Source of the DNA: Arenimonas sp.
GTDB taxonomy: Bacteria; Pseudomonadota; Alphaproteobacteria; Rhizobiales; Rhizobiaceae
Direction: 5' to 3'
Assembly (NCBI GenBank): GCA_019459145.1
Contig: JAIBEK010000028.1
Location: forward strand, 186,001-250,000
Length of the DNA stretch: 64,000 nucleotides
Shown in pieces: positions 1 through 8,061 of the stretch (position 1 is the stretch's first letter; each line of letters begins with the position of its first letter). A program made the translations under genes and the position numbers. The notes beneath the pieces were generated by a model. That model was not told where the DNA came from. It saw nothing but the letters and a program-made list of their open reading frames with translations, and did not search any database.

Positions 1-1
1 G

Positions 2-1216
2 GAGCGCGGACAAAGGTCAACGCGCATGTATCACGGCCCGTTCTACGGCCTGGAGGTGGAGCCCTTCGATACGACGGCCGACGATCATCGCCTGGCGCCC
101 CCGCCTAGAGAACTTGGCCACGGTGGAGATCAAGCGCAGGACGATGCCTACAAGAGAGCACTAAGAGAGGTGATCGCTTTCGGTGGGGCACCGGGCCGGG
201 CCAAGACGGCCCGGAATGCGGACCAGACGGTTCAAGCCCTGTACTGGGCCTATGACGGCGCCAATCTGATCGGAACCCCGCCACGGCTCTACAATCAGAT
301 CATCCGCAAGATCGCCTGGGACCGAAAGCCAAACAATGCGGAAGAGGCCACCGCGGAATTCGTCCGACTGTTCGCACTCGTCAACATCGCGATGGCGGAC
401 GCCGGAAAATATGCCTGGAAGGAAAAGTACCAGTATCAGCTCTGGCGCCCCCTGTCCGGCGTTCGCGAGCATGACAGCGGCGCTGATCCCCTCTCGATCA
501 CCGTGAACGCGAAGCTCGATCCGGATGCCGATCCCTTCTGGCAGGCGCTCGGCGCCCCAGAAACCAATACCAACAAGATCTCGTTCAAACCGCCCTTCCC
601 CGCCTATCCGTCCGGCCACGCAACCTTCGGGGCTGCCTGTTTCCAAATGGCACGGCTTTTCTACAAAAAACGGGATGGCCTCGAATTTGATGACAACGCT
701 GCCGACAACATCGAATTCACCTTTGTGTCGGACGAGTTGAACGGCATCAATCGAGACCTTTACCAGCCTCATGATCCATCGCTGCCGATCGAAGAACAGC
801 CCGGCCTTGTGCGCACAAGGGTGAATCGGCGTTACCCTTCCTTGTGGCATGCGATATTCGAGAACGCGCTCAGCCGCATTTATCTCGGCGTGCACTGGCA
901 CTTCGACGCGTTTGCGCTTGCAGATGTGGAGGGCGAGCCGAAAGACCCAAAGGACACGAAAGAGGGCGAAGTCTGCTACAAGGACCCCAGCCACATCCAG
1001 TACAGCAATGTCTGGACGCCTAAGGAACCGAAACGACAGACCAGCCCGGTCGGCGGCGTTCCGCTTGGCCTCGGAGTAGCCAATGAGATATGGTCTCGCT
1101 GGACAAAACGGGACGAAGAAGCCAACAAGGGCGAGTTGCCAGAGACAGCACCGGCTGCCGAATTCCTGCCTCAAACCGAGCAACTGCTGAAATCGTCCAA
1201 TACCAACATTCGCTAG
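2..1216 (+). CDS. vanadium-dependent haloperoxidase / PAP2-type phosphatase, 5' partial
   Basis: The frame is open from the left edge, so the gene probably starts upstream; an internal ATG lies at position 26. About 404 residues are visible. The C-terminal half carries the vanadate/phosphate-binding signature of the vanadium haloperoxidase and PAP2 superfamily: a K..R stretch (KYQYQLWRPLSG, about position 425-465), PSGHATFG (about 610) with the catalytic histidine, and RIYLGVHWHFDA (about 880) with the R-x4-G-x-H pattern. The family oxidises halides with hydrogen peroxide or hydrolyses phosphate esters; sequence alone does not decide which. Members are usually exported, but the N-terminus is outside the window. 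The family call is strong and the substrate is unknown. Confidence 0.8.
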   Translation, partial: ERGQRSTRMYHGPFYGLEVEPFDTTADDHRLAPPPRELGHGGDQAQDDAYKRALREVIAFGGAPGRAKTARNADQTVQALYWAYDGANLIGTPPRLYNQIIRKIAWDRKPNNAEEATAEFVRLFALVNIAMADAGKYAWKEKYQYQLWRPLSGVREHDSGADPLSITVNAKLDPDADPFWQALGAPETNTNKISFKPPFPAYPSGHATFGAACFQMARLFYKKRDGLEFDDNAADNIEFTFVSDELNGINRDLYQPHDPSLPIEEQPGLVRTRVNRRYPSLWHAIFENALSRIYLGVHWHFDAFALADVEGEPKDPKDTKEGEVCYKDPSHIQYSNVWTPKEPKRQTSPVGGVPLGLGVANEIWSRWTKRDEEANKGELPETAPAAEFLPQTEQLLKSSNTNIR

Positions 1217-1406
1217 AACTGAACGCGTTCCACAAGCCAACGCATCGCCGCTCTTCGCAAGACGGCGATGCGCAGCATACAGGGCCAAACACAGGCCGTT
1301 GGCGGCGGCAAAATGTTTTTGCGCAAAACCTATCGATTGTCGCCGCGGTATAGAGCATCACCGCCCCCGCCTCTTGGTGTAAGAATTCGGCAAGCGCATT
1401 TGAGCG

Positions 1407-1751
1407 TTAGCCATGCACCGCGCGGCTATCCTCGGGCGCCTCCTCCCGCTGGTGAAGCCCGTAATCCCTCAGCACATCGGCGACGCGCAGGCGGTAGTCG
1501 GCGAAAACGCCGCCGCGGCCGGCCGTTTGCGCCTGGCGGTGCTCCTCCGTTTCGCGCCAGCGGCGCACCGCGGCCTCGTCGCGCCAGAAGGACAGGGACA
1601 GGAGCTTGCCGCGCACGGTGAGGCTCTCGAAGCGCTCGACGGAGATGAAGCCGTCCATCGTTTCCAGTTTCGCCCGAAGCTCTCCGGCGAGGTCGAGATA
1701 GCGATGCCGCTCGCCGAGAAAGGGCGTGACTTCGAAGATCACCGCGATCAT
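1407..1751 (-). CDS. antibiotic biosynthesis monooxygenase (ABM) domain protein
   Basis: A 114-residue protein beginning MIAVIFEVTPF, with the compact dimeric alpha/beta-barrel pattern of ABM-domain proteins (an early strand, then FISVERFES, LSLSFWRDEAAVRRWRE, and a DYRLRVADVLRDY tail). Such proteins range from quinol monooxygenases to haem-degrading enzymes; no catalytic residue fixes the reaction here. The ATG at 1751 overlaps the stop of the NIPSNAP gene (ATGA, 1748-1751), so the two are probably translationally coupled. A longer in-frame start at 1787 exists but lies inside the upstream gene. The pair diverges from an ArsR regulator and is probably controlled by it. Confidence 0.8.
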   Translation of the reverse strand: MIAVIFEVTPFLGERHRYLDLAGELRAKLETMDGFISVERFESLTVRGKLLSLSFWRDEAAVRRWRETEEHRQAQTAGRGGVFADYRLRVADVLRDYGLHQREEAPEDSRAVHG

Positions 1752-2077
1752 GGCTGCACCATGAGGGCGGGGAGTTCGGACACGCATTTGAGGAAGAGCC
1801 GTTCCTCCTTGAGAATGAAACGGGCATTGCGGGCGAACTCGTAATTGGCCTTGCCGAGCGGATCGGCGGCAAGCCGGGCGCGGTACGTCTCATAGGCCGC
1901 GAGATCCTTGACGTGGTAGATGCCGTAGGCCGTGGTGGCGGAGCCTTCATGCGGGGCGAAATAGCCGACCAGATCGGCGCCGCAGCGCGGGATCGCCTCG
2001 CCCCAGTTTCGGGCATAGGTGGTGAAGGCATCCCTGGCGAAAGGGTCGATCTCGTAGCGGATGACGCAGGTGATCAT
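1748..2077 (-). CDS. NIPSNAP family protein
   Basis: A 109-residue protein (MITCVIRYEIDPF...) with the ferredoxin-like fold of NIPSNAP proteins: an N-terminal strand ending in YEIDP, a central GYFAPHEGSATTAYGIYHVKD segment and a C-terminal FARNARFILKEERLFLK segment. Function in bacteria is poorly known. It is the first gene of a two-gene minus-strand operon with the ABM-domain gene. Its start at 2077 is 83 bp from the ArsR start on the other strand, and the intervening DNA holds a perfect inverted repeat that could act as operator for both directions. Confidence 0.82.
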   Translation of the reverse strand: MITCVIRYEIDPFARDAFTTYARNWGEAIPRCGADLVGYFAPHEGSATTAYGIYHVKDLAAYETYRARLAADPLGKANYEFARNARFILKEERLFLKCVSELPALMVQP

Positions 2078-2138
2078 GGGTGTTCCTCTCTTGCTGCAAT
2101 CGTGTCGATGTCCCCTCCTCGCATATTGCCCGACGACA

Positions 2139-2162
2139 ATGCTTCGATTACGATCGAAGCAT
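2139..2162. promoter_or_regulatory. perfect 10-bp inverted repeat, probable ArsR operator
   Basis: The arms ATGCTTCGAT and ATCGAAGCAT are perfectly complementary and separated by four bases. The last two bases of the right arm are the first two bases of the arsR start codon (2161). The site lies between the divergent NIPSNAP and arsR genes. ArsR-type repressors bind such dyads as dimers, so autoregulation plus control of the NIPSNAP/ABM operon is inferred. Confidence 0.65.
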
Positions 2163-2844
2163 GAGTGAAGGACCCGACATTGCCCGACTTGCCGCGCTGA
2201 TCGGCGACCCCGCCCGCGCCAACATGCTGCTGGCGCTAATGGACGGGCGTGCGCTGACCGCGACCGAGCTTGCCGGCGCCGCCGGAATCGGCCTGCCGAC
2301 GGCCAGTTCGCACCTCGCCAAGCTGGAGGAAGGCGGGCTTCTGGCCCAGCGCAAGCAGGGGCGGCACCGCTATTTCACGCTGGCAGACCCGGCGGTCGGC
2401 CGGATGATCGAGAGCCTGATGGGCTTTGCCGCCGCCCGCGGCCATGTGCGCCACAAGGCAGGCCCGAAGGAGCCGGCGCTGCGCAAGGCGCGGATCTGCT
2501 ACGACCATCTCGCCGGCGACTACGGCGTGCGCATGCTCGACAGCCTGCGGAGCCTGGGTGCCATTGTCGGCGAGGAGGAGCATCCGCAGCTTGCGCCTCT
2601 CGGTGAAGCGCTGCTCTGCGACAACGGCATCGACCTGGCCGGGCTGAAGGCGCAGCGCCGTCCGCTCTGCCGCGCCTGCCTCGACTGGAGCGAGCGGCGC
2701 ATCCATCTCTCCGGCGCGCTCGGCAAGGCGCTGCTCGCCCATTTCCTCGACCATGGCCATGCGCGGCGTTCCCCCGGCAGTCGGGCGATCGTCTTTTCGC
2801 CCGAGGGCGAGCGGCGCTTTGCGGCGATGTTCCCGCTGCCATGA
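2161..2844 (+). CDS. ArsR family winged-helix transcriptional regulator with long C-terminal domain
   Basis: A 227-residue protein starting MSEGPDIARLAALIGDPARANML, the standard ArsR opening. The winged helix covers about residues 8-85 (TELAGAAGIGLPTASSHLAKLEEGGLL, then the wing KQGRHRYFTLAD). The remaining 140 residues are longer than in minimal ArsR repressors and contain cysteines at ARICYDHLAGDYG and at LCRACLDWSERR, which could sense metal or redox state; this is inference. The start at 2161 is preferred over the open frame from 2080 because homology begins here. It is divergent from the NIPSNAP/ABM operon. Confidence 0.88.
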   Translation: MSEGPDIARLAALIGDPARANMLLALMDGRALTATELAGAAGIGLPTASSHLAKLEEGGLLAQRKQGRHRYFTLADPAVGRMIESLMGFAAARGHVRHKAGPKEPALRKARICYDHLAGDYGVRMLDSLRSLGAIVGEEEHPQLAPLGEALLCDNGIDLAGLKAQRRPLCRACLDWSERRIHLSGALGKALLAHFLDHGHARRSPGSRAIVFSPEGERRFAAMFPLP

Positions 2845-2954
2845 CAGGACCAGCCTGATCGATCCGGACGACTGTCGCAGGAACCAAGGACACCGTCCCG
2901 GCGTAGCGCCGCGCCAGCAGTGTCGGGCGGCCTCGGCCGATACGTCCTCTTGCG

Positions 2955-2978
2955 AAGATACCGACCATACGGTATCTT
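2955..2978. promoter_or_regulatory. 9-bp inverted repeat, probable TetR operator before the SMR gene
   Basis: The arms AAGATACCG (2955-2963) and CGGTATCTT (2970-2978) are perfect and separated by six bases, a spacing common for TetR-family operators. The repeat lies 34 bp before the start of the SMR-TetR operon, so negative autoregulation by the TetR protein is inferred. Confidence 0.6.
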
Positions 2979-3012
2979 TCTCGGCAATCGCTTTTTTTGA
3001 AAGAAACCCCTG

Positions 3013-3360
3013 ATGAACCCCGTACTTCTCGCCTACGGATCGCTGGCCGGCGCCATTGTCTGCGAAGTGGCCGGCACCGCCTTTCTCCAGCAATCGGCGC
3101 AGTTCACCCGGCCCTGGCCCACGGCTGCCATGGTCGGGCTCTATATCGTCTCGTTCTACCTTCTGTCGCAGGCCTTGAAGGGCATGCCGCTCGGCATCGC
3201 CTATGCCATGTGGGGCGGGCTCGGCATCATCCTCACCGCGATCATCAGCGTCACCCTGTTCAAGCAGACGCTCGACATGCCGGCCCTCATCGGCATCGGC
3301 ATGATCGTTGCCGGCGTCGTGGTGATGAACACGTTTTCCAGCGCGGTCTCGCACGGATGA
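3013..3360 (+). CDS. SMR family multidrug efflux transporter (EmrE-like)
   Basis: A 115-residue protein with four predicted membrane helices, the normal length for small multidrug resistance proteins. It has the membrane-embedded glutamate in helix 1 (AIVCEVAGT, about residue 18), and the typical GMPLGIAYAMWGGLG and IGIGMIVAGVVVMN helices. These proteins act as dimers in the inner membrane and exchange protons for cationic drugs or guanidinium compounds. The stop overlaps the start of the following tetR gene (ATGA), so the two form an operon behind the inverted repeat at 2955-2978. Confidence 0.92.
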   Translation: MNPVLLAYGSLAGAIVCEVAGTAFLQQSAQFTRPWPTAAMVGLYIVSFYLLSQALKGMPLGIAYAMWGGLGIILTAIISVTLFKQTLDMPALIGIGMIVAGVVVMNTFSSAVSHG

Positions 3361-3938
3361 GTGCCAATGCCTACAGCCGCAAGAAGCAGCCCGAACAGGT
3401 GCGCCGCGCCCTGCTCGACTGCGCAGCGACGCTGGCGGTCGAGAACGGCCTTTCCGCCGTCACCCTTCAGGCCGTCGCCGACGCCGCGGGCGTGACCAAG
3501 GGCGGGCTGCTGCACCATTTCGCCAGCAAGCAGATCCTTGTCGAGGCGGTCTTTGCCGGTCTGCTGGCGGAACTCGACCGCGAGATCGACGGCTATATGA
3601 CAGCGGATGACGAAGCCTATGGCCGTTTTACGCGCGCCTATGTGCGCGCCGCCTTCGCCGATCACGAACTCGGCCTGCGAAGCCCCTGGGCTGCCTTGTC
3701 GGTCTCGCTGATCGCGGAGCCGGCGCTCCGCCAACTGTGGTCGGACTGGCTGGAGGCCCGGCTTTCGGACCATCGCGCGACGGACGGCAACCCGATGCTC
3801 GAGATCGTCCGGCTCGCCGCCGACGGAGTATGGCTCGCCGACCTCCTGCAGCCGGACACCGGCCCGCGACGCGACCTGACAGGCCTCAGATCCCACTTGC
3901 TGTCGCTCGCCTCGGGAATGGCGCTGCCCTCCCTGTGA
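3357..3938 (+). CDS. TetR family transcriptional regulator
   Basis: A 193-residue regulator starting MSANAYSRKKQPEQVRRALLD. The N-terminal helix-turn-helix is clear (LQAVADAAGVTKGGLLHHFASKQILVEAVF, about residues 38-68), followed by a helical ligand-binding domain with no assignable ligand. The ATG at 3357 overlaps the SMR stop codon. A frame open further upstream runs inside the SMR gene and is not used. It probably represses the SMR-TetR operon through the dyad at 2955-2978 and is released by the transported drug. Confidence 0.9.
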   Translation: MSANAYSRKKQPEQVRRALLDCAATLAVENGLSAVTLQAVADAAGVTKGGLLHHFASKQILVEAVFAGLLAELDREIDGYMTADDEAYGRFTRAYVRAAFADHELGLRSPWAALSVSLIAEPALRQLWSDWLEARLSDHRATDGNPMLEIVRLAADGVWLADLLQPDTGPRRDLTGLRSHLLSLASGMALPSL

Positions 3939-4016
3939 GCATCGACTTGGCGATTGTTCTTTGCCGCCGCCTCGTGTAGGGGAAGCGCCTTCCCAGGACG
4001 ACAGACGGATTTTCCA

Positions 4017-4706
4017 ATGAGCGGTTTCGACCTCACCATCTTCGATTGCGACGGCGTGCTCGTCGATTCCGAAATCATCGCCGCCAAGGTCGAATCCAAG
4101 CTGCTCGCCGAGGCCGGCTATCCAATCTCGGTCGAGGAAATGGGCGAACGCTTCGCCGGCATGACCTGGAAGAACATCCTGCTCGCGGTCGAACAGGAAG
4201 TCGACATTCCGCTTTCGGCAAGCCTGCTCGACAAGTCGGAAAAGCTGGTCGACCAGCGGCTCGCCCGCGAAGTCAGGATCATGGAGGGCGTGCAGTTCGC
4301 ACTGGCCCGGATCAAGGGTCCGCGCTGCATCTGTTCCAATTCCTCGCTGGCGCGGCTCGACATGATGCTGACCAAGGTCGGCCTCAAGGACTTCTTCGCG
4401 CCGCATATCTTTTCCGCCAAGGATCTCGGGGCGGACCGGGTCAAGCCCAAGCCGGACATCTTCCTGCACGGCGCAGCCCAGTTCGGCGTTTCGCCGGACA
4501 AGGTCGTGGTCATCGAGGATTCGGTCCACGGCGTGCATGCGGCGCGCGCCGCCGGCATGCGGGTGATCGGCTTCACCGGTGCCTCGCACACCTATCCGTC
4601 GCATGCCGACCGGCTGACCGATGCCGGCGCAGAGACGGTGATTTCCCGCATGGTCGACCTGCCGGCGGTGATCGCCGCCATGGAGGAATGGGCCGGCGCC
4701 TTCTGA
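4017..4706 (+). CDS. HAD superfamily hydrolase, beta-phosphoglucomutase-like subfamily
   Basis: A 229-residue protein starting MSGFDLTIFDCDGVLVDSEI, which contains HAD motif I (DCDGVLVDSE). Motif II is seen in CSNSSLARLD and motif III/IV in KPKPDIFLHGAAQFGVSPDKVVVIEDSVHGVHAARAAG, with the acidic pair in IEDS. The helical cap lies between motifs I and II, as in phosphoglycolate phosphatase and beta-phosphoglucomutase relatives. The substrate cannot be told from the sequence. It appears to be a single-gene unit, with its stop 38 bp before the convergent lipid kinase gene. Confidence 0.9.
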   Translation: MSGFDLTIFDCDGVLVDSEIIAAKVESKLLAEAGYPISVEEMGERFAGMTWKNILLAVEQEVDIPLSASLLDKSEKLVDQRLAREVRIMEGVQFALARIKGPRCICSNSSLARLDMMLTKVGLKDFFAPHIFSAKDLGADRVKPKPDIFLHGAAQFGVSPDKVVVIEDSVHGVHAARAAGMRVIGFTGASHTYPSHADRLTDAGAETVISRMVDLPAVIAAMEEWAGAF

Positions 4707-4744
4707 GGCCGTTTTACGCCCGCCTGCCCGGCTGGGACCGGCGT

Positions 4745-5662
4745 TCAGATCTTCAGGCTGAGCGCCGAAGGCATGACCTCGACCCGCAGCCGGTCGAAGG
4801 GCAGCGCCTCGCCGTCTGCCTCGATTGACACAGGCCGATCGCCGAGCGGCTCGATCTCGATCACCCGGCCGCGATGGAAGCTGATCAGCGGATGGCCGAC
4901 ATGCGAGGCGGAGTAGAGCCGCGACAATATGCCGAGCACGCCCGTCCTGCTTGCACCCCGCAGGATGCCGATGTCGAGAAGGCCGTCGGCCAGATCCGCG
5001 AAGGGCACGACATGCATGCCGCCGCCGAACCAGGCGCCATTGGCCACCGCGGCAACCGTCACCGGCCCCTTGAATATTTCCGCCCCGTCGACCGTCACCC
5101 GCACCGCTTCGGCCCGGTAGCGCAGGATCTCACGCACCGAGCAGAGGAAGAAACGCAGCGAGCCGCTCGCCACGCGCCGGCCGCGACCGTTGACGGCCTG
5201 AACGATGCGGCCCGAGACGCCGACGCTGGCGATATTGGCGAAGTGGCGCTCGACCTCCTGCCCGCCGATGGGCGAACCGGTCAGGCGCGCGACGTCGATC
5301 CGGCGCACCGGCGCATCGGCGATCCGGCGGACCAGTGCCTCCGGCTCGCGCGGCAGAGCGAAATTGCGGGCGAAATCACATCCCGTGCCGGTGGGGATGA
5401 AGGAGAAGGCCGTGCCCGGCCTCGTCGAGCGCATCAGTCCGTCGACCACGTCGCCGATCGTGCCGTCGCCGCCGACGGCGATGATGAGGTCGCAACCCGC
5501 CTCGACCAGTTCGATCGCCAATCGCGCGGCGTCACCGACGCGCGCGGTTTCACGAACTTCGCACGCACCAAAGCGCGCGGCCAAAGCCGTGCCGATGCCC
5601 CTCCATTGCGCGCGGCCAGAACGGCCGCCCGAGACGGGATTCCTGATGACGCCGATTCTCAC
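4745..5662 (-). CDS. diacylglycerol kinase family lipid kinase
   Basis: The protein has 305 residues from a GTG start at 5662 (VRIGVIRNPVSGGRSG...), the usual opening of the family. The nucleotide-binding signature GGDGTIGDVVDGL and the PTGTGCDFARN loop identify a DAGK catalytic domain, followed by the YegS/BmrU-type beta-sandwich ending in EADGEALPFDRLRVEVMP. The loop has Cys where many relatives have Asn (GTGND). A longer frame to 5827 exists, but that part lacks homology and would overlap the neighbouring lipoprotein gene. The likely role is phosphorylation of a lipid or sphingoid-type substrate at the membrane. Confidence 0.85.
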   Translation of the reverse strand: MRIGVIRNPVSGGRSGRAQWRGIGTALAARFGACEVRETARVGDAARLAIELVEAGCDLIIAVGGDGTIGDVVDGLMRSTRPGTAFSFIPTGTGCDFARNFALPREPEALVRRIADAPVRRIDVARLTGSPIGGQEVERHFANIASVGVSGRIVQAVNGRGRRVASGSLRFFLCSVREILRYRAEAVRVTVDGAEIFKGPVTVAAVANGAWFGGGMHVVPFADLADGLLDIGILRGASRTGVLGILSRLYSASHVGHPLISFHRGRVIEIEPLGDRPVSIEADGEALPFDRLRVEVMPSALSLKI

Positions 5663-5768
5663 CCCTGCCCCCCGGCATTCGGGTGTCGGCGACTGCGGAA
5701 ACAGACACGTTCCACGGCGCTGTTCGCCCGATGAAACGCGGCGGGCCGCGGTCGCTTCCCCTTGCTGA

Positions 5769-6326
5769 TTACTTCTTCTTGGCCGGTCCTTCGTCGAAAC
5801 CGATGTGAACCTTGGTGAGACCACCAAGCTCGCCGGGCACGGTCACGTCCTTGGTGAAGACGAACTGGGTCGCCTGGGCGACGTCGGTCATGGTGACCGG
5901 GAATTGGGTCAGTTCGGAAAAGACGACCTTGTCGCCTTCCGTCACGGCGACCCGGATCGGCAGATTGAACTGTCCCGGCTTGCCCTCGGGGCCGGCCACC
6001 AACCTGCCCTGGACCATGGCGGAGATGGTCAGCGTGGTTTCCGAGCGCGTGCACGACCGCGTCGTGTCGGCCAGCGAGGCCTGGTAGACCACCTTGGCCG
6101 GATCGTCCTTGGCGCCCTTGGCATAGACACGATGGTAGGCGGTGCCGTCGCGCAGCGTGATCGGCGGGCAGAAGCTCTGAACGGCCGCGGCTGCGTTGAC
6201 GGCCGGCGTCGCTGCCGGCTTGTCGGCGGCCGAACCGAGAACGCCTCCCGGATTGCCGGCATTGCAGCCGGTAAGAAGCATCAACAAGGATGCGGCCAAG
6301 ATCCCGCGCGATACGTTCACAGACAC
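5769..6326 (-). CDS. putative outer-membrane lipoprotein, unknown function
   Basis: A 185-residue protein with a lipoprotein signal peptide: a hydrophobic stretch ILAASLLMLL followed by the lipobox LLTGC, with the modified cysteine at about residue 21. An Ala/Pro-rich linker follows, then a beta-rich domain (ITLRDGTAYHRVYAKG, CTRSETTLTISAMVQGRLVAGPEG, PIRVAVTEGDKVVFSE). It looks like a conserved rhizobial hypothetical lipoprotein, and no function is claimed. It ends 106 bp before the lipid kinase start in the same direction, so the two may be co-transcribed. Confidence 0.75.
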   Translation of the reverse strand: MSVNVSRGILAASLLMLLTGCNAGNPGGVLGSAADKPAATPAVNAAAAVQSFCPPITLRDGTAYHRVYAKGAKDDPAKVVYQASLADTTRSCTRSETTLTISAMVQGRLVAGPEGKPGQFNLPIRVAVTEGDKVVFSELTQFPVTMTDVAQATQFVFTKDVTVPGELGGLTKVHIGFDEGPAKKK

Positions 6327-6642
6327 GATACTCCAACCTTCCGCAATGCAGGCTTCGAGAAGCCAGAAGTCATTCGAATTGAGGCCTTTTCATGCCCCTT
6401 GTCGATGGTCTATACCAGCGGCGCTGTGAAAAATCGATTGGGTCGCCGGTGTTTTGGTTTAATTTTCAACGGCTGCGGGCTGGCCATGCGGCGAACGTAT
6501 CCGGCGGCAGCGATCGGTCAAGGGTGGATACCGATGACCAGCCGGTGAGCGCCGGGATGACGAGACCGACGACAGCGCCTGGAGCGACCTAACCTTCGGC
6601 CCCCGGACGGCCCTTCCTTCTTCAAGACCAAGGACAAGAATC
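6327..6642. other. intergenic region between divergent lipoprotein and thrC genes
   Basis: A 316-bp stretch without a convincing gene. It must hold promoters for both directions, but I found no strong consensus promoter or dyad. A purine-rich Shine-Dalgarno-like stretch (AAGGACAAG) precedes the GTG of thrC. Short open frames here lack protein-like features. Confidence 0.5.
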
Positions 6643-8040
6643 GTGGACTATATCTCGACCCGCGGAGAGGCAAAGAGCCTCGGTTTCTGTGACGCCCTCC
6701 TCGCCGGACTGGCCCGCGACGGCGGCCTTTACGTGCCGCGCAAGTGGCCGCACATGACCAAGAAGGAAATCCGGGCGCTGCGTGGCAAGAGCTATCAGGA
6801 CATCGCCTTCGAGGTGCTCTACCGGTTCACCGGCGGAGAGATCGAGGCCGACCTGTTCCGCGCCATGATCGACGAGGCCTATGCCACCTTCCGCCATCCG
6901 GCGGTCGCGCCCCTCGTCCAGACCGGGCCGAATTCCTTCATCCTGGAGCTGTTCCACGGCACCACGCTCGCCTTCAAGGACGTCGCCATGCAGCTGCTCG
7001 CGCGACTGATGGACCATGCGCTGGCGCAGCGCGGCGAGCGCGCCACCATCGTCGGCGCAACTTCCGGCGATACCGGCGGGGCGGCCATCGACGCCTTCGC
7101 CGGCCGGGCCAGCACCGACATCTTCATTCTCTTCCCGCATGGCAAGGTCTCGCCGGTTCAGCAGCGGCAGATGACCACGTCCAAGGCGGAGAACGTCCAC
7201 GCGCTCGCCATCAAGGGCAATTTCGACGACTGCCAGAACCTGGTGAAGGCGATGTTCAACGACATCGACTTCCGCGACCGGCTGAAGATCTCCGGCGTCA
7301 ATTCGATCAACTGGGCGCGCATCATGGCGCAGGTGGTCTATTATTTCACCGCCGCGATCTCGCTCGGCAGTCCGGACCGCAAGGTCTCCTTCACCGTGCC
7401 GACCGGCAATTTCGGCGATATCTTTGCCGGCTATGTCGCCAAGAAGATGGGCCTGCCGATCGACAGGCTGGTGATCGCCACCAATGAGAACGACATTCTG
7501 GCGCGCACGCTGAAGACCGGCCGCTACGAGATGCGCGGCGTATCGGCCACCACCTCGCCGTCGATGGATATCCAGATCTCGTCGAACTTCGAACGTCTGC
7601 TGTTCGAGGCCTATGACCGCGACGACAGCGCCATCCGCGCGGCGATGGAAAGCCTCAGGCAGTCCGGCGGCTTCGAGATCAAGCCGGGCGCGCTGAAGGC
7701 GATCCGCAAGGAGTTCCGCGCCGGCCGCGCCAGCGAGAAGCAGGTCGCCTCGACCATTCGCGACACGCTGGCCGAGACCGGCTACCTGCTTGATCCGCAC
7801 ACCGCCGTCGGCGTGTTCGTCGCGCGAAAGTTCGAGAAGCCGTCGAGCCCGATGGTGACGCTGGCCACCGCCCATCCGGCGAAATTCCCGGCCGCGGTAA
7901 AATCGGCGAGCGGTATTGACCCCGCGCTTCCGGCGTGGCTTGCTGACCTGATGGACAGGGAGGAGCGCTTCGACATCCTGGACGCCGAGCTTAAAGCCGT
8001 CGAAACCTTTGTCGGCGAGCATGCCCGACGGGAAAAATAA
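6643..8040 (+). CDS. thrC: threonine synthase
   Basis: A 465-residue PLP enzyme that converts O-phosphohomoserine to threonine, the last step of threonine synthesis. It starts at GTG (MDYISTRGEAKSLGFCDALLAGLARDGGLYVP), the fixed opening of this enzyme family. The PLP lysine lies in TTLAFKDVAMQ (about residue 112), and the phosphate loops are GATSGDTGGAA and the VPTGNFGDIFAGY segment. Length matches the proteobacterial long form. The M16 peptidase gene follows 21 bp downstream and is probably co-transcribed. Homoserine kinase (thrB) lies about 8 kb away on the other strand. Confidence 0.97.
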   Translation: MDYISTRGEAKSLGFCDALLAGLARDGGLYVPRKWPHMTKKEIRALRGKSYQDIAFEVLYRFTGGEIEADLFRAMIDEAYATFRHPAVAPLVQTGPNSFILELFHGTTLAFKDVAMQLLARLMDHALAQRGERATIVGATSGDTGGAAIDAFAGRASTDIFILFPHGKVSPVQQRQMTTSKAENVHALAIKGNFDDCQNLVKAMFNDIDFRDRLKISGVNSINWARIMAQVVYYFTAAISLGSPDRKVSFTVPTGNFGDIFAGYVAKKMGLPIDRLVIATNENDILARTLKTGRYEMRGVSATTSPSMDIQISSNFERLLFEAYDRDDSAIRAAMESLRQSGGFEIKPGALKAIRKEFRAGRASEKQVASTIRDTLAETGYLLDPHTAVGVFVARKFEKPSSPMVTLATAHPAKFPAAVKSASGIDPALPAWLADLMDREERFDILDAELKAVETFVGEHARREK

Positions 8041-8061
8041 GAAGTGCAGAAAGACAGATCG

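Noticed and set aside
2080..2160. Longer ArsR start at 2080
   Set aside because: This part overlaps the divergent promoter region and the operator, and the regulator fold begins at 2161.
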